A stretch of DNA of 64,000 nt from Phocaeicola dorei (GTDB lineage: Bacteria; Bacteroidota; Bacteroidia; Bacteroidales; Bacteroidaceae). Below are positions 15,742 through 23,738 of the stretch, in pieces (position 1 is the stretch's first letter; every line of letters starts with the position of its first letter). Position numbers and translations under genes: made by a program. Below the pieces are notes generated by a model, which made no database searches, was not told the DNA's origin, and was given only the letters and a program-made list of their open reading frames with translations. The DNA is taken from contig NZ_CP046176.1 of NCBI RefSeq assembly GCF_013009555.1, forward strand, positions 2,077,501 to 2,141,500, read 5' to 3'.

Positions 15742-16470
15742 TTAATTTAAATATACGGTATTGAAATATTCACCAAATAACGTTTTGGCTGTTTCCAATT
15801 GTTTTAGAGTATTTTCTTTTATTCCGTTTAGTTTGTATTCTTTTCCCATGGCTTCATATTTGTGTACGCCTAATGTATGATAAGGTAGTATTTCTATTCT
15901 TTGAATCATTTGATAATTCTTGAAGTGTTCTCCTAATGCCCGTATATCTTCCTCAAAGGAACTATAGCCTGGAACTAATACATAGCGCAACCAAAAAGGC
16001 TTTCCGTTTTTTTCAAGCCATCCGGCGGTACGTATGGTTTGTTCGTTGCTGCGTTCTGTCAGTTGCCGATGGCGCACATTATTAAATTCCTTGATGTCTA
16101 ATAATACGAGGTCTGTCCATTGTAGCAGTTCCTTTACTTCTTCATTCCATATACTGCCGTTGGTATCTATACAGATGTGGATGCTTTGTTCTTTTAATCG
16201 CTGGAATAACGGAATCAGTGCTTTTGCTTGCAATGTAGGCTCGCCGCCGCTGAAAGTCACACCTCCTTTTTTACCGAAAAAAGCTTTTTGGCTGACGGCC
16301 ATACGCACAATTTCGTCTATTGTTGTTTCCGTACTTTCACCTTTGGTGTCAATTGTGTCGGGGTTGGCACAATAGAGGCATCGGAAATTGCATCCTTGTA
16401 AAAATACGACTAAGCGTAAACCGGGACCGTCAAACGTCCCCATTGACTCGTAAGAATGGACTCTGATCAT
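15742..16470 (-). CDS. pflA: Pyruvate formate-lyase activating enzyme
   Basis: 242 residues. A radical-SAM protein with the CxxxCxxC cluster in GCNFRCLYCANPDT (about residues 26-39) and the SAM-binding motif FSGGEPTLQ (about 75-83). It generates the glycyl radical on PflB using SAM and a 4Fe-4S cluster. Encoded 68 bp downstream of pflB on the same strand, with a REP-like hairpin in between. The MGTFDGPGLRLVVFLQG opening is typical of PflA. Confidence 0.95.
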   Translation of the reverse strand: MIRVHSYESMGTFDGPGLRLVVFLQGCNFRCLYCANPDTIDTKGESTETTIDEIVRMAVSQKAFFGKKGGVTFSGGEPTLQAKALIPLFQRLKEQSIHICIDTNGSIWNEEVKELLQWTDLVLLDIKEFNNVRHRQLTERSNEQTIRTAGWLEKNGKPFWLRYVLVPGYSSFEEDIRALGEHFKNYQMIQRIEILPYHTLGVHKYEAMGKEYKLNGIKENTLKQLETAKTLFGEYFNTVYLN

Positions 16471-16490
16471 AATGGTTTGTCTTTAAACTG

Positions 16491-16519
16491 GTAAGGGCAG
16501 GTTTAAAACCCGCCCCTAC
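16491..16519. repeat. REP-like GC-rich palindrome between pflB and pflA
   Basis: GTAAGGGCAGGTTT faces AAACCCGCCCCTAC in a 29-bp near-palindrome with two mismatches. Similar GGGCGGGTTT...AAACCCGCCC hairpins are, to my knowledge, frequent in Bacteroides intergenic regions. Here it could set the pflB to pflA transcript ratio. Confidence 0.6.
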
Positions 16520-16538
16520 GATGAATGTATATGTGATG

Positions 16539-18767
16539 TTACATTCTTTCGTGGAAAGAACGGCTGATTACTTCCAGCTGATGTTCACGGCTCAATTTGA
16601 TGAAGTTTACGGCATAACCTGATACGCGGATGGTTAGTTGCGGGTATTTTTCAGGATGTTCCATTGCATCTTCCAACATTTCACGGTTCAGCACATTTAC
16701 ATTCAGATGATGTGCTCCTTTGGTGAAATAACCGTCCATCATGGTTACCAGGTTCTCTATACGGGTTTCCTGGTCTACCCCTAGTGATTTTGGTACGATA
16801 GAGAACGTGTTACTGATGCCGTCCTGGGCATCACGATAGCGTAGTTTGGCTACAGAACTCAATGAGGCGATGGCACCGTTCTTGTCACGTCCGTGCATCG
16901 GGTTGGCACCCGGAGCGAAAGCCACTCCTTTGGCACGACCATCAGGAGTGGCACCTGTTTTCTTGCCGTACATTACATTGGAGGTGATAGTCAGCAGTGA
17001 CAGGGTAGGGCGGGCATTTTTGTATACCGGATGTTTCTTTAATTCTTCACTGAAGAAATAAACCAAATCTACCCCTAAGTGGTCTACGCGGTCATCATCA
17101 TTACCGAAGCAAGGATATGCATTTTCAATATCAAAGCCTTCGGTCAAACCTATATCATTACGTTTGGCACGTACTTTGCCGTATTTGATGGCAGACAATG
17201 AGTCAATGGCAATGGACAGACCGGCTACGCCATATGCCAGATTGATACGTGGATCGGTATCAATGAATGCCATTTGAGCCTTTTCATAATAATATTTATC
17301 GTGCATATAGTGAATGATATTCATCGCATCATTATACACACGTGCAATTTGCATTAATACTTTCTTATAATTAGACCATACTTCTTCAAAGTTCAGCAAG
17401 TCCCCTGTCAATACAGGAATATCTTTCACCATTACAGTTCCTGTATTCTCACAACGTCCGCCATTGATAGCCAGCAATAGGGCTTTAGCCAGATTGCAAC
17501 GTGCTCCGAAGAACTGGATTTGTTTGCCGATAGCCTGATAAGAAACGCAGCAGGCGATACCATAATCATCACAGTTACGTACTTCGCGCATCAGCGTGTC
17601 GTTTTCGTATTGTATAGAAGAAGTGTCGATAGAAACTTGTGCACAGAATTCTTTGAAACCTTCCGGCAATTCCGGACTCCACAGTACAGTCATATTAGGT
17701 TCGGGTGACGGACCCAGATTGTATAGTGTCTGCAAGAAACGGAAGGAAGTTTTTGTAACCTTGGTACGTCCGTCGTTGAAGCGTCCGCCGATAGACTCGG
17801 TTACCCAGGTGGGATCACCTGCAAAGATATCGTTGTATGATTGCATACGCAGATGACGGACCATACGCAACTTGATAATGAACTGGTCTACCAGTTCCTG
17901 CGCAAATGACTCGTCAATTTTACCATGATCCAAATCATATTGAATATAGATATCCAGGAATGAAGAAACGTTGCCCAATGACATAGCTGCTCCATCTTGT
18001 TCTTTCACGGCAGCAAGATATGCCATATAAACCCACTGAACAGCTTCTTGTGCATTAGTAGCGGGACGACCCAAGTCGAGTCCGTAATATTCACCCAATA
18101 TCTTTATTTCTTTCAGTGCTTTGATTTGTTCGGCTACTTCTTCGCGCAGGCGGATACGGGCATCGGTCATCGGACTGGTGATATTGTGCAAATCTTCTTG
18201 TTTTGCTTCAATCAGTCGGTCGATACCATACAGTGCCAAACGGCGGTAGTCACCGATGATACGCCCGCGTGCATAATTATCGGGCAGACCGGTCAGGAAA
18301 CCGAGTGAACGGAAAGAGCGGATTTCTTCGGTGTAAGCATCAAATACGCCATCATTATGGGTTTTGCGATAATGAGTAAAGATATCCTTTACTTTTTCAT
18401 CTACTTCCACACCGTTTTCATGGCAGGCTTTTTCTACGACTTTGATACCACCATAAGGTTTGATGGCACGGCGCAAAAGTTCATCCGTTTGAAGACCTAC
18501 AATCAGTTCGTTTTCACGGTCAATGTATCCTGCTTTATGTGAGGTGATGGTAGATACTGTTACATTATCAAGGGAACGAACTCCGTTATTGGCACGTTCT
18601 TCTTCTAGTGCCTTGAGGCATTCGTTCCACACTTTTTTAGTTCGCTCTGTGGGGCCTGCCAGAAATGAGGCATCGCCCTCATAAGGGGTAATGTTGGTAT
18701 GTACGAAGTCTGAAACATTAATTTCCTTACTCCACAATCCATCCTTAAAAACTTTGTTCATTTCCAT
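16539..18767 (-). CDS. pflB: Formate C-acetyltransferase (pyruvate formate-lyase)
   Basis: 742 residues. It cleaves pyruvate with CoA to acetyl-CoA and formate under anaerobic conditions. The adjacent active-site cysteines Cys406-Cys407 lie in [14 protein letters not shown], and the glycyl radical site is Gly717 in [13 protein letters not shown] near the C-terminus. Length agrees with the family (about 740-760). PflA, its activase, is immediately downstream. A -7 box TACCTTTG lies at 18801-18808 on the minus strand. The product connects with the neighbouring lactate oxidation operon, which feeds pyruvate. Confidence 0.97.
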   Translation of the reverse strand: MEMNKVFKDGLWSKEINVSDFVHTNITPYEGDASFLAGPTERTKKVWNECLKALEEERANNGVRSLDNVTVSTITSHKAGYIDRENELIVGLQTDELLRRAIKPYGGIKVVEKACHENGVEVDEKVKDIFTHYRKTHNDGVFDAYTEEIRSFRSLGFLTGLPDNYARGRIIGDYRRLALYGIDRLIEAKQEDLHNITSPMTDARIRLREEVAEQIKALKEIKILGEYYGLDLGRPATNAQEAVQWVYMAYLAAVKEQDGAAMSLGNVSSFLDIYIQYDLDHGKIDESFAQELVDQFIIKLRMVRHLRMQSYNDIFAGDPTWVTESIGGRFNDGRTKVTKTSFRFLQTLYNLGPSPEPNMTVLWSPELPEGFKEFCAQVSIDTSSIQYENDTLMREVRNCDDYGIACCVSYQAIGKQIQFFGARCNLAKALLLAINGGRCENTGTVMVKDIPVLTGDLLNFEEVWSNYKKVLMQIARVYNDAMNIIHYMHDKYYYEKAQMAFIDTDPRINLAYGVAGLSIAIDSLSAIKYGKVRAKRNDIGLTEGFDIENAYPCFGNDDDRVDHLGVDLVYFFSEELKKHPVYKNARPTLSLLTITSNVMYGKKTGATPDGRAKGVAFAPGANPMHGRDKNGAIASLSSVAKLRYRDAQDGISNTFSIVPKSLGVDQETRIENLVTMMDGYFTKGAHHLNVNVLNREMLEDAMEHPEKYPQLTIRVSGYAVNFIKLSREHQLEVISRSFHERM

Positions 18768-18800
18768 ACTGTTATTCCATTATTAAGAGATTTAGGGCTG

Positions 18801-18808
18801 CAAAGGTA
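18801..18808 (-). promoter_or_regulatory. -7 box TACCTTTG of pflBA
   Basis: Minus-strand TACCTTTG, a match to TAnnTTTG, 33 bp before the pflB ATG. The -33 element is not obvious. Confidence 0.5.
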
Positions 18809-18935
18809 CTCCTTTTTTGTGAGCTATGCATCACTATTAGTAGGTATAATGCGAATACTTGTGCATTTTTAAGTATAAAGTGGTCAATAAATGAAAAAAC
18901 AATAAGGACTCTTTATAACAATTCCATAAAAAATA

Positions 18936-18967
18936 AAGCTAATTGGTGGCAATAAACCAATTAGCTT
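18936..18967 (-). terminator. Terminator of tRNA-Glu
   Basis: AAGCTAATTGGT pairs perfectly with ACCAATTAGCTT (12 bp) around an 8-nt loop; on the minus strand it is followed by TTATTTTTT. It starts 8 bp downstream of the tRNA. Confidence 0.8.
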
Positions 18968-18974
18968 CTAAAAG

Positions 18975-19047
18975 TAGCGGAACCGGGAATCGAACCCGAG
19001 TTTCAGCCGTGAGAGGGCTGCGTCCTAGGCCACTAGACGATACCGCC
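18975..19047 (-). tRNA. tRNA-Glu, anticodon CTC
   Basis: The minus strand folds as a cloverleaf: D arm GTCTAGTGGCCTAGGAC, anticodon arm with loop CCTCTCA containing CTC, and T arm with GGTTCGAATCC. The sequence follows the tRNA-Glu pattern. The acceptor stem has a G-U closing pair and one U-U mismatch. CCA is not encoded. Confidence 0.88.
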
Positions 19048-19291
19048 ATCAGTTAGTCTTAATTCTTTTTCTAAGACGGTGCAAAGTTAGAAGTTTGTTT
19101 TTAATCTGCAAAATAAAAAATGATTTTTTTTATGCTATTACTATTATAAATCGGAATTTAATTTCTATGAAGAAGTATCATATGTTTTATGTAGTAAAAT
19201 TGAAAGTCTAAAAAGGGGTCAACGTAAAATCCTGAGGGGTATATCCGATAAAATCCTATCTTTGTGTGAAACAAACGAATCATCAGCGATT

Positions 19292-19633
19292 ATGGAAACT
19301 AACGGTTACCGTCTCCTTCTTCCCGAAGGTACCTTGGATTATTTCAACATTTCCGATGTAAAGGAAAGCAGTAGTGAAATCGTGATTTACCTGGAAGAGA
19401 AAAATGAGCTTCCCGGTGAATATTCGACTGTCAAAGTGGAAAGCAAAGGCTTCTACGACCCTGTAGTAGTCCGGGACTTCCCCATCCGTGGCAAGAATCT
19501 TTTCCTGAATATCCGCCGGCGCCGGTGGATTTTGAAAGACGAGGGGCGTTACGTAAGCCGTAACTGGAAACTGGTAGCGGAAGGCAGCCGTATGACGCAT
19601 GAGTTTGCGTCTTTTTTAAAAGAATTATATTGA
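19292..19633 (+). CDS. ISAon1-type transposase N-terminal region protein
   Basis: 113 residues from the ATG at 19292; a TTG 30 bp upstream could extend it but lies inside the -7 box. The sequence matches the small first ORF of ISAon1-type elements, with a basic patch RGKNLFLNIRRRRWILKD (about 75-92) that may contact DNA. It ends beside a TTTTTTAAAAG run. The next ORF is in the +1 frame and is open from 19620, so the two ORFs overlap by 14 bp and a frameshifted fusion is possible. Confidence 0.8.
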   Translation: METNGYRLLLPEGTLDYFNISDVKESSSEIVIYLEEKNELPGEYSTVKVESKGFYDPVVVRDFPIRGKNLFLNIRRRRWILKDEGRYVSRNWKLVAEGSRMTHEFASFLKELY

Positions 19634-19676
19634 TACGCTTCCTGTCAGTTGTAAGCTGCTGGGAACCCTGTTCGGT

Positions 19677-20612
19677 GTGGACGGTGAGCTTCTTGAACGT
19701 CAATACCGCAACCACTTGAGCGGTTATCTGAAATGGGAGTCTCTTCCTCATGCCGGGGACTGGCTTCTCTTTGAGAAGAATATAGGGGCCTATGTGGGTA
19801 TAGATGAAGTCTGCCTTTCGCGTGGTGAGCTCTATACTATCCTCATAAACAAGGAAAAGACAGGCCGTTCAGGCAGCATCATCGCCATTGTAAAAGGTAC
19901 AGATGTAAGGAGTGTCACCTCCGTATTGCTCCGTCTCTCCCGGCGCAGACGGTTTCAGGTAAGGGAAATCACTATGGATATGGCTCCTAATATGGAACAG
20001 ATCGCCCGTGTCTGCTTTCCTGCGGCACGCCGTGTTACTGACCGTTTCCATGTGCAGAAGCTGGCTTTTGAAGCTTTACAGGAAATGCGCGTGAAGGCAC
20101 GCTGGGAGGCTTTGGACAAGGAATCAATACAGATCGCATACGCAAAGGCGTGCGGGAAGATATACCATGCCCCGACCTTTGAGAACGGGGATTCGCGCAA
20201 GCAATTGCTCGCCCGCAGTATCTATCTGCTGTATAAAAAAGAGTCATTATGGACTGAATCCCAACGCATACGTGCCGGTATCCTCTTCAGGGAATATCCC
20301 GACCTGAAGAAGGCATACTATCTTTCCATGAGGCTCGGGTTGATATATCACCAGTGCAAGCACAAGGACACCGCTCTGACAAGACTTGCCAGATGGTATG
20401 ACGAAGTTGAAAAGTCCGGCTTTCTTGCGTTCGGAAGGGTAATACGTTCCATACAGACACATTATCTGGAAATCGTCAACTTTTTCGACAGGCGTTCCAC
20501 CAACGCAGCTTCCGAATCGTTCAATGCCAAAATCAAGGACTTCAGAACACAGTTCAGAGGAGTAAAGGACAGGACTTTCTTTCTATTCAGACTGACTAAA
20601 ATTTATGCTTAA
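19677..20612 (+). CDS. ISAon1-type transposase (ISL3-like DDE domain)
   Basis: 311 residues from a GTG, but the frame is open from 19620 (KNYIDTLPVSCKLLG), so the true start may be upstream or reached by frameshift from the first ORF. The DDE triad is visible as Asp in YVGIDEVCLS, Asp in ITMDMAPNM and Glu in NAASESFNAKIK. The VTDRFHVQKLAFEALQE and FDRRSTNAASESFN segments are diagnostic. It catalyses transposition of the element. No internal stop or frameshift is seen. Confidence 0.88.
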   Translation: MDGELLERQYRNHLSGYLKWESLPHAGDWLLFEKNIGAYVGIDEVCLSRGELYTILINKEKTGRSGSIIAIVKGTDVRSVTSVLLRLSRRRRFQVREITMDMAPNMEQIARVCFPAARRVTDRFHVQKLAFEALQEMRVKARWEALDKESIQIAYAKACGKIYHAPTFENGDSRKQLLARSIYLLYKKESLWTESQRIRAGILFREYPDLKKAYYLSMRLGLIYHQCKHKDTALTRLARWYDEVEKSGFLAFGRVIRSIQTHYLEIVNFFDRRSTNAASESFNAKIKDFRTQFRGVKDRTFFLFRLTKIYA

Positions 20613-20711
20613 TCTATGAATCCCTCAGGTTTTTACGTTGACCCCTAAAAAGCACCTTTACTCTTCCTCCCGAAAGCCTTGACAGCAAACTGTTGAAAAA
20701 TGAATATAAAA

Positions 20712-20742
20712 AATAAGTCGTAAAATTAATTTACGACTTATT
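20712..20742 (-). terminator. Terminator of tRNA-Ser
   Basis: AATAAGTCGTAAA pairs perfectly with TTTACGACTTATT around a 5-nt loop, and TTTTTATA follows on the minus strand. Confidence 0.82.
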
Positions 20743-20744
20743 CG

Positions 20745-20831
20745 CGGAAGCTGGGGGATTCGAACCCCCGGTACGGTTACCCGTACGTCAGTTTAGCAAA
20801 CTGGTGGTTTCAGCCACTCACCCAAACTTCC
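20745..20831 (-). tRNA. tRNA-Ser, anticodon GCT
   Basis: Class II cloverleaf on the minus strand: acceptor GGAAGTT/AGCTTCC, anticodon loop TTGCTAA with GCT, a variable arm GTACGGGTAACCGTAC, and T arm GGGGGTTCGAATCCCCC. Discriminator G as in serine tRNAs; CCA not encoded. Confidence 0.95.
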
Positions 20832-20973
20832 TTCTTATCAGAAGCGTTATCTCTCAAACGCGGTGCAAAGATAAGGGGATAAATTGAAATATGCAAACCT
20901 TTTGCTCTTTTTTTTAGATATATTTTTTGATGGAAATAATAAGGTGCTGATAGTGAAGTGTTAATAGGTGGAA

Positions 20974-22068
20974 TTAATTTTTCTCCCAAAAATCCAAACA
21001 TTCTTTAGCCACCTTTATTGGACAATGGTGTTTTTTAATATATTCAATGCTGTCGGCGGATAATTGAGAAATTTTATTTGTATTGGCTAATAAACTCTCT
21101 AGTTTGTTATAAATGTCATTTCCTTCGGGGCGTACGTTGATGATAGGGCGAAGTCTGTCTTCGCCTAATAAGTTGTAATGTTCCTCTTCTGCACCTCCCA
21201 CCACTACAATTCCTTTGCTCATGGCGTATAATGCATTTAATCCCGGAGAATAAGAATAAAGCTGATCTAACATTACATCGCACCCGTCCATAAAATGTTC
21301 ACATTCATCATACGGAGTGAAAACGGTTTGTTTGATTTCGCATGCAGATGGATGTCTGTAATATAATTTATAGAGGGCGCTATAAAGTTCGTCTTTTCCC
21401 TTCCATTCTTCACGATGATGTTTTAGACTGATATAGAATTTTACTTTTTCTATTTTTTTAAAAGGGATTTGTGGGTGAGGCAATGATTCTATCGGGAAAG
21501 GAATGTATTTGGTTTTTCCAGAGAAATAGGGTTGGTAGGCTAGATAGGATTCGTAAAGACTGGTGATGATTCCATTACAATTGTTCGCGATGATACGGTT
21601 TAATTTTCCTCTGAATCCATGCATCCAATTTATAATTGCCATTTTGTTGTCAATGGTGTCACGAAAAGTGCCATTGGCATAAAAATCATTATATCGGAGA
21701 GCGTTTTTATTTAAGCACATGTAAATCCAGTAAAAATCATATTCAAACCCTCCTAAAAATATCTTCTTGTTGTTCTTTTTAAGATATTGGAATACGTACT
21801 GAAGCAGTTCGGGTTTTAATTCTAAAAAGTAAGGGTTGACAAGTTGTACCACATCATATCCTCTGAGTTGGGGAAGGGTTTTCAGTAAATTGAACGTGTT
21901 TTTAAGAACTCCCCAACGGATTGATGACCGGTTGGGATAGAGATAGTCAGAGTTGTTTAGCCATAAATTGCTGTGGGATAATACATCGACTCTATGTCCC
22001 ATATTTCTTAAGGCTTTTGCTAAAGTCCAATGTATATTGCTATACTCTCCTATTAATAAGATTTTCAT
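20974..22068 (-). CDS. Glycosyltransferase, GT4/GT-B-like, substrate unknown
   Basis: 364 residues. The N-terminal segment MKILLIGEYSNIHWTLAKALRNMGHRVDVLSHS is a typical GT-B donor-side Rossmann opening, and the C-terminal half has a DVMLDQLYSYSPGLNALYAMSKGIVVVGG stretch that corresponds to the nucleotide-sugar binding region (with EEEHYNLLG rather than the usual GxxE). No signal peptide or membrane segment. It is an orphan: no other cell-envelope biosynthesis genes are adjacent. It looks more A/T-rich than the surrounding core genes and lies between tRNA-Ser and tRNA-Cys, next to an insertion sequence, so horizontal acquisition is possible (inference). Confidence 0.75.
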   Translation of the reverse strand: MKILLIGEYSNIHWTLAKALRNMGHRVDVLSHSNLWLNNSDYLYPNRSSIRWGVLKNTFNLLKTLPQLRGYDVVQLVNPYFLELKPELLQYVFQYLKKNNKKIFLGGFEYDFYWIYMCLNKNALRYNDFYANGTFRDTIDNKMAIINWMHGFRGKLNRIIANNCNGIITSLYESYLAYQPYFSGKTKYIPFPIESLPHPQIPFKKIEKVKFYISLKHHREEWKGKDELYSALYKLYYRHPSACEIKQTVFTPYDECEHFMDGCDVMLDQLYSYSPGLNALYAMSKGIVVVGGAEEEHYNLLGEDRLRPIINVRPEGNDIYNKLESLLANTNKISQLSADSIEYIKKHHCPIKVAKECLDFWEKN

Positions 22069-22529
22069 AAACAGTCAATCATTATTTAATTAAATAGTTT
22101 GTGCATTGGTAGCAAGTCGTTTTGCTATTCTTATTTTTCTATTTAACAAACAAGTGTAGGCTTTAGTTCTTATTGTAGGGTGATTTTGCAATAAAAAAGG
22201 ATAATTTGTCTTCTGTTGTAGCTAGTATTGTCTATGAAAATTAAATCTATCAAAAATATATCTTCTTGTATTACAGAAAAATGTGTGTAGTGGAATGATT
22301 GAAAATGTATGGTTTGCAAAAAGATTTTGTATTTCAAAAAAATGAAAATAAGTCCTTCTTCAATTATGCATAGCGGTGAGAAATTGCTAAACCTTTTCTT
22401 TTAGAAGATTGTTTTCATACTTATGTGAGGTATGGTGTCCATTTTGATATGGTCTTTTGGGGAATTTATTGAGTAAAGAATATTTAAGTGTTAATGAAAG
22501 AATATAGGTTAAGAGTTAAAGAAAAAATA
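22069..22529. other. 461-bp A/T-rich intergenic region without a recognisable gene
   Basis: Divergent start regions for the glycosyltransferase and pdxH lie at its two ends. No strong TAnnTTTG promoter, hairpin or repeat stands out, and short ORFs lack ribosome sites or similarity to anything I recognise. Confidence 0.6.
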
Positions 22530-23174
22530 ATGAAGGCTGATTTGGCGACAATCAGGAGGGAATATACAAAGGGTGGTCTCAAAAGGAGTGATCTTCCTGA
22601 TAATCCACTTGTCCTTTTTACAAAGTGGCTGCAAGAAGCGATAGATGCGGAGGTAAATGAGCCTACGGCTATGTTGGTAGGTACTGTTTCTCCGGAAGGG
22701 AAACCGGCAATACGGACTGTGTTGTTGAAAGATTTGCATGATGGCAAATTTATTTTTTATACTAACTATGGAAGTCGCAAGGGTAAACATCTGGCTCATA
22801 ACCCATCTATCTCTATATCGTTTGTATGGCATGAACTGGAAAGGCAAATTCATATAGAAGGTATTGCGGCTAAAGTATCTCCACAGGAATCAGATGAATA
22901 TTTTAGAAAAAGGCCTTACAAGAGTCGTATTGGCGCCCGTATTTCTCCTCAAAGCGAACCGATAGAAAGCAGGATACAACTTATTCGTGATTTTGTGAAA
23001 GAAACCACGCGCTGGATAGGGAAAGAGATAGATCGCCCTGAATACTGGGGAGGCTTTGCTGTTATGCCTGTTCGTGTTGAATTCTGGCAGGGTAGGGTAA
23101 ATCGTTTGCATGATCGTTTTCTCTATATGCTTCAATCTGATGGTGTTTGGAAAATAGAAAGACTCGCTCCTTAA
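22530..23174 (+). CDS. pdxH: Pyridoxamine 5'-phosphate oxidase
   Basis: 214 residues from the ATG at 22530, preferred over an in-frame ATG at 22488 because the family begins with a sequence like MKADLATIRREYTKGGL. FMN-dependent oxidation of PNP/PMP to pyridoxal 5'-phosphate using oxygen. Signature segments: AIRTVLLKD, FYTNYGSRKG, SFVWHELERQIHIEG, PYKSRIGARISPQSEP and the C-terminal WGGFAVMPVRVEFWQGRVNRLHDRF. Length matches E. coli PdxH (218). It stands alone and ends before a bidirectional terminator. Confidence 0.95.
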   Translation: MKADLATIRREYTKGGLKRSDLPDNPLVLFTKWLQEAIDAEVNEPTAMLVGTVSPEGKPAIRTVLLKDLHDGKFIFYTNYGSRKGKHLAHNPSISISFVWHELERQIHIEGIAAKVSPQESDEYFRKRPYKSRIGARISPQSEPIESRIQLIRDFVKETTRWIGKEIDRPEYWGGFAVMPVRVEFWQGRVNRLHDRFLYMLQSDGVWKIERLAP

Positions 23175-23291
23175 TCTTCGGAATAGAGAAATAATTCCAG
23201 GTTCTTTTTCAAACTGAGCCGAGAAACCTTTTGAATGTAGGTGTAAATAGGAATACTTTTGAGTAATTGAAGGCGTTGCTTTTTATATATT

Positions 23292-23335
23292 ATATGCAAA
23301 AGGGAATAATCTATGGATTATTCCCTTTTGCATAT
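23292..23335. terminator. Bidirectional terminator between pdxH and tRNA-Cys
   Basis: ATATGCAAAAGGGAATAATC and its exact complement GATTATTCCCTTTTGCATAT (20 bp each) flank a 4-nt loop. The A/T-rich flanks suit termination in both directions. Confidence 0.85.
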
Positions 23336-23355
23336 TTATTTTTGAAGTGATGAGG

Positions 23356-23427
23356 AGGTTCCTGGCGGATTCGAACCGCCGTACACGGTTTTGCAGACCG
23401 CTGACTAAGCCACTCATCCAAGGAACC
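23356..23427 (-). tRNA. tRNA-Cys, anticodon GCA
   Basis: Minus-strand cloverleaf with acceptor GGTTCCT/AGGAACC, anticodon loop CTGCAAA with GCA, T arm GGCGGTTCGAATCCGCC, and discriminator T as usual for cysteine tRNAs. Confidence 0.94.
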
Positions 23428-23512
23428 TTATTGTTATCAATCTTTGTTTCTCGATTGCGGTTGCAAAGGTACGACATTTTTTTTAATCTGCAAATATTTT
23501 GCTATTTTTTTC

Positions 23513-23704
23513 TCACTTTTCTGCATTTTTTTCGCAACCGCACTTTGGCTTGTTGTGCATAGACTTCATGGCGCAATCAGAATTACAGCATTCACACGGA
23601 TTGCTATTGTTCTTTATGCACTTGAAATACTGAAAGATACGTATACTTATCCATATTGTACAGAGGCATACGATTGCAATAACTATAATTTGTTGTAATT
23701 CCAT
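23513..23704 (-). CDS. FeoB-associated cysteine-rich membrane protein
   Basis: 63 residues: one N-terminal membrane segment (about 5-26) and a cytoplasmic or periplasmic tail rich in cysteine (CECCNSDCAMKS and KCGCEK, six Cys in the last 27 residues). It matches the small family found next to feoB, sometimes called FeoB-associated Cys-rich protein. It starts 34 bp after the feoAB stop on the same strand. Metal binding is likely from the cysteines; its exact part in ferrous iron uptake is not known. Confidence 0.85.
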   Translation of the reverse strand: MELQQIIVIAIVCLCTIWISIRIFQYFKCIKNNSNPCECCNSDCAMKSMHNKPKCGCEKNAEK

Positions 23705-23738
23705 GCTTGATAAACAAATAATTTTAGGTTTAGGTTTA

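Larger units (their letters stand above)
19215..20645 (+). mobile_element. ISAon1-type insertion sequence (1431 bp)
   Basis: Terminal inverted repeats GGGGTCAACGTAAAAtCCTG (19215-19234) and, on the other strand at the right end, the same with one change (20626-20645). The repeat continues through AGGG. The element is flanked by an identical hexamer TAAAAA (19209-19214 and 20646-20651) that may be a target-site duplication, although A-rich DNA makes this less certain. It contains a promoter (TATCTTTG 19257-19264) and two ORFs typical of ISAon1 elements. It sits between tRNA-Glu and tRNA-Ser. Both ORFs look intact, so it may be mobile. Confidence 0.88.

Noticed and set aside
22069..22529. Riboswitch or sRNA in the gap before pdxH
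   Set aside because: No conserved riboswitch core, strong hairpin or promoter-terminator pair could be recognised.
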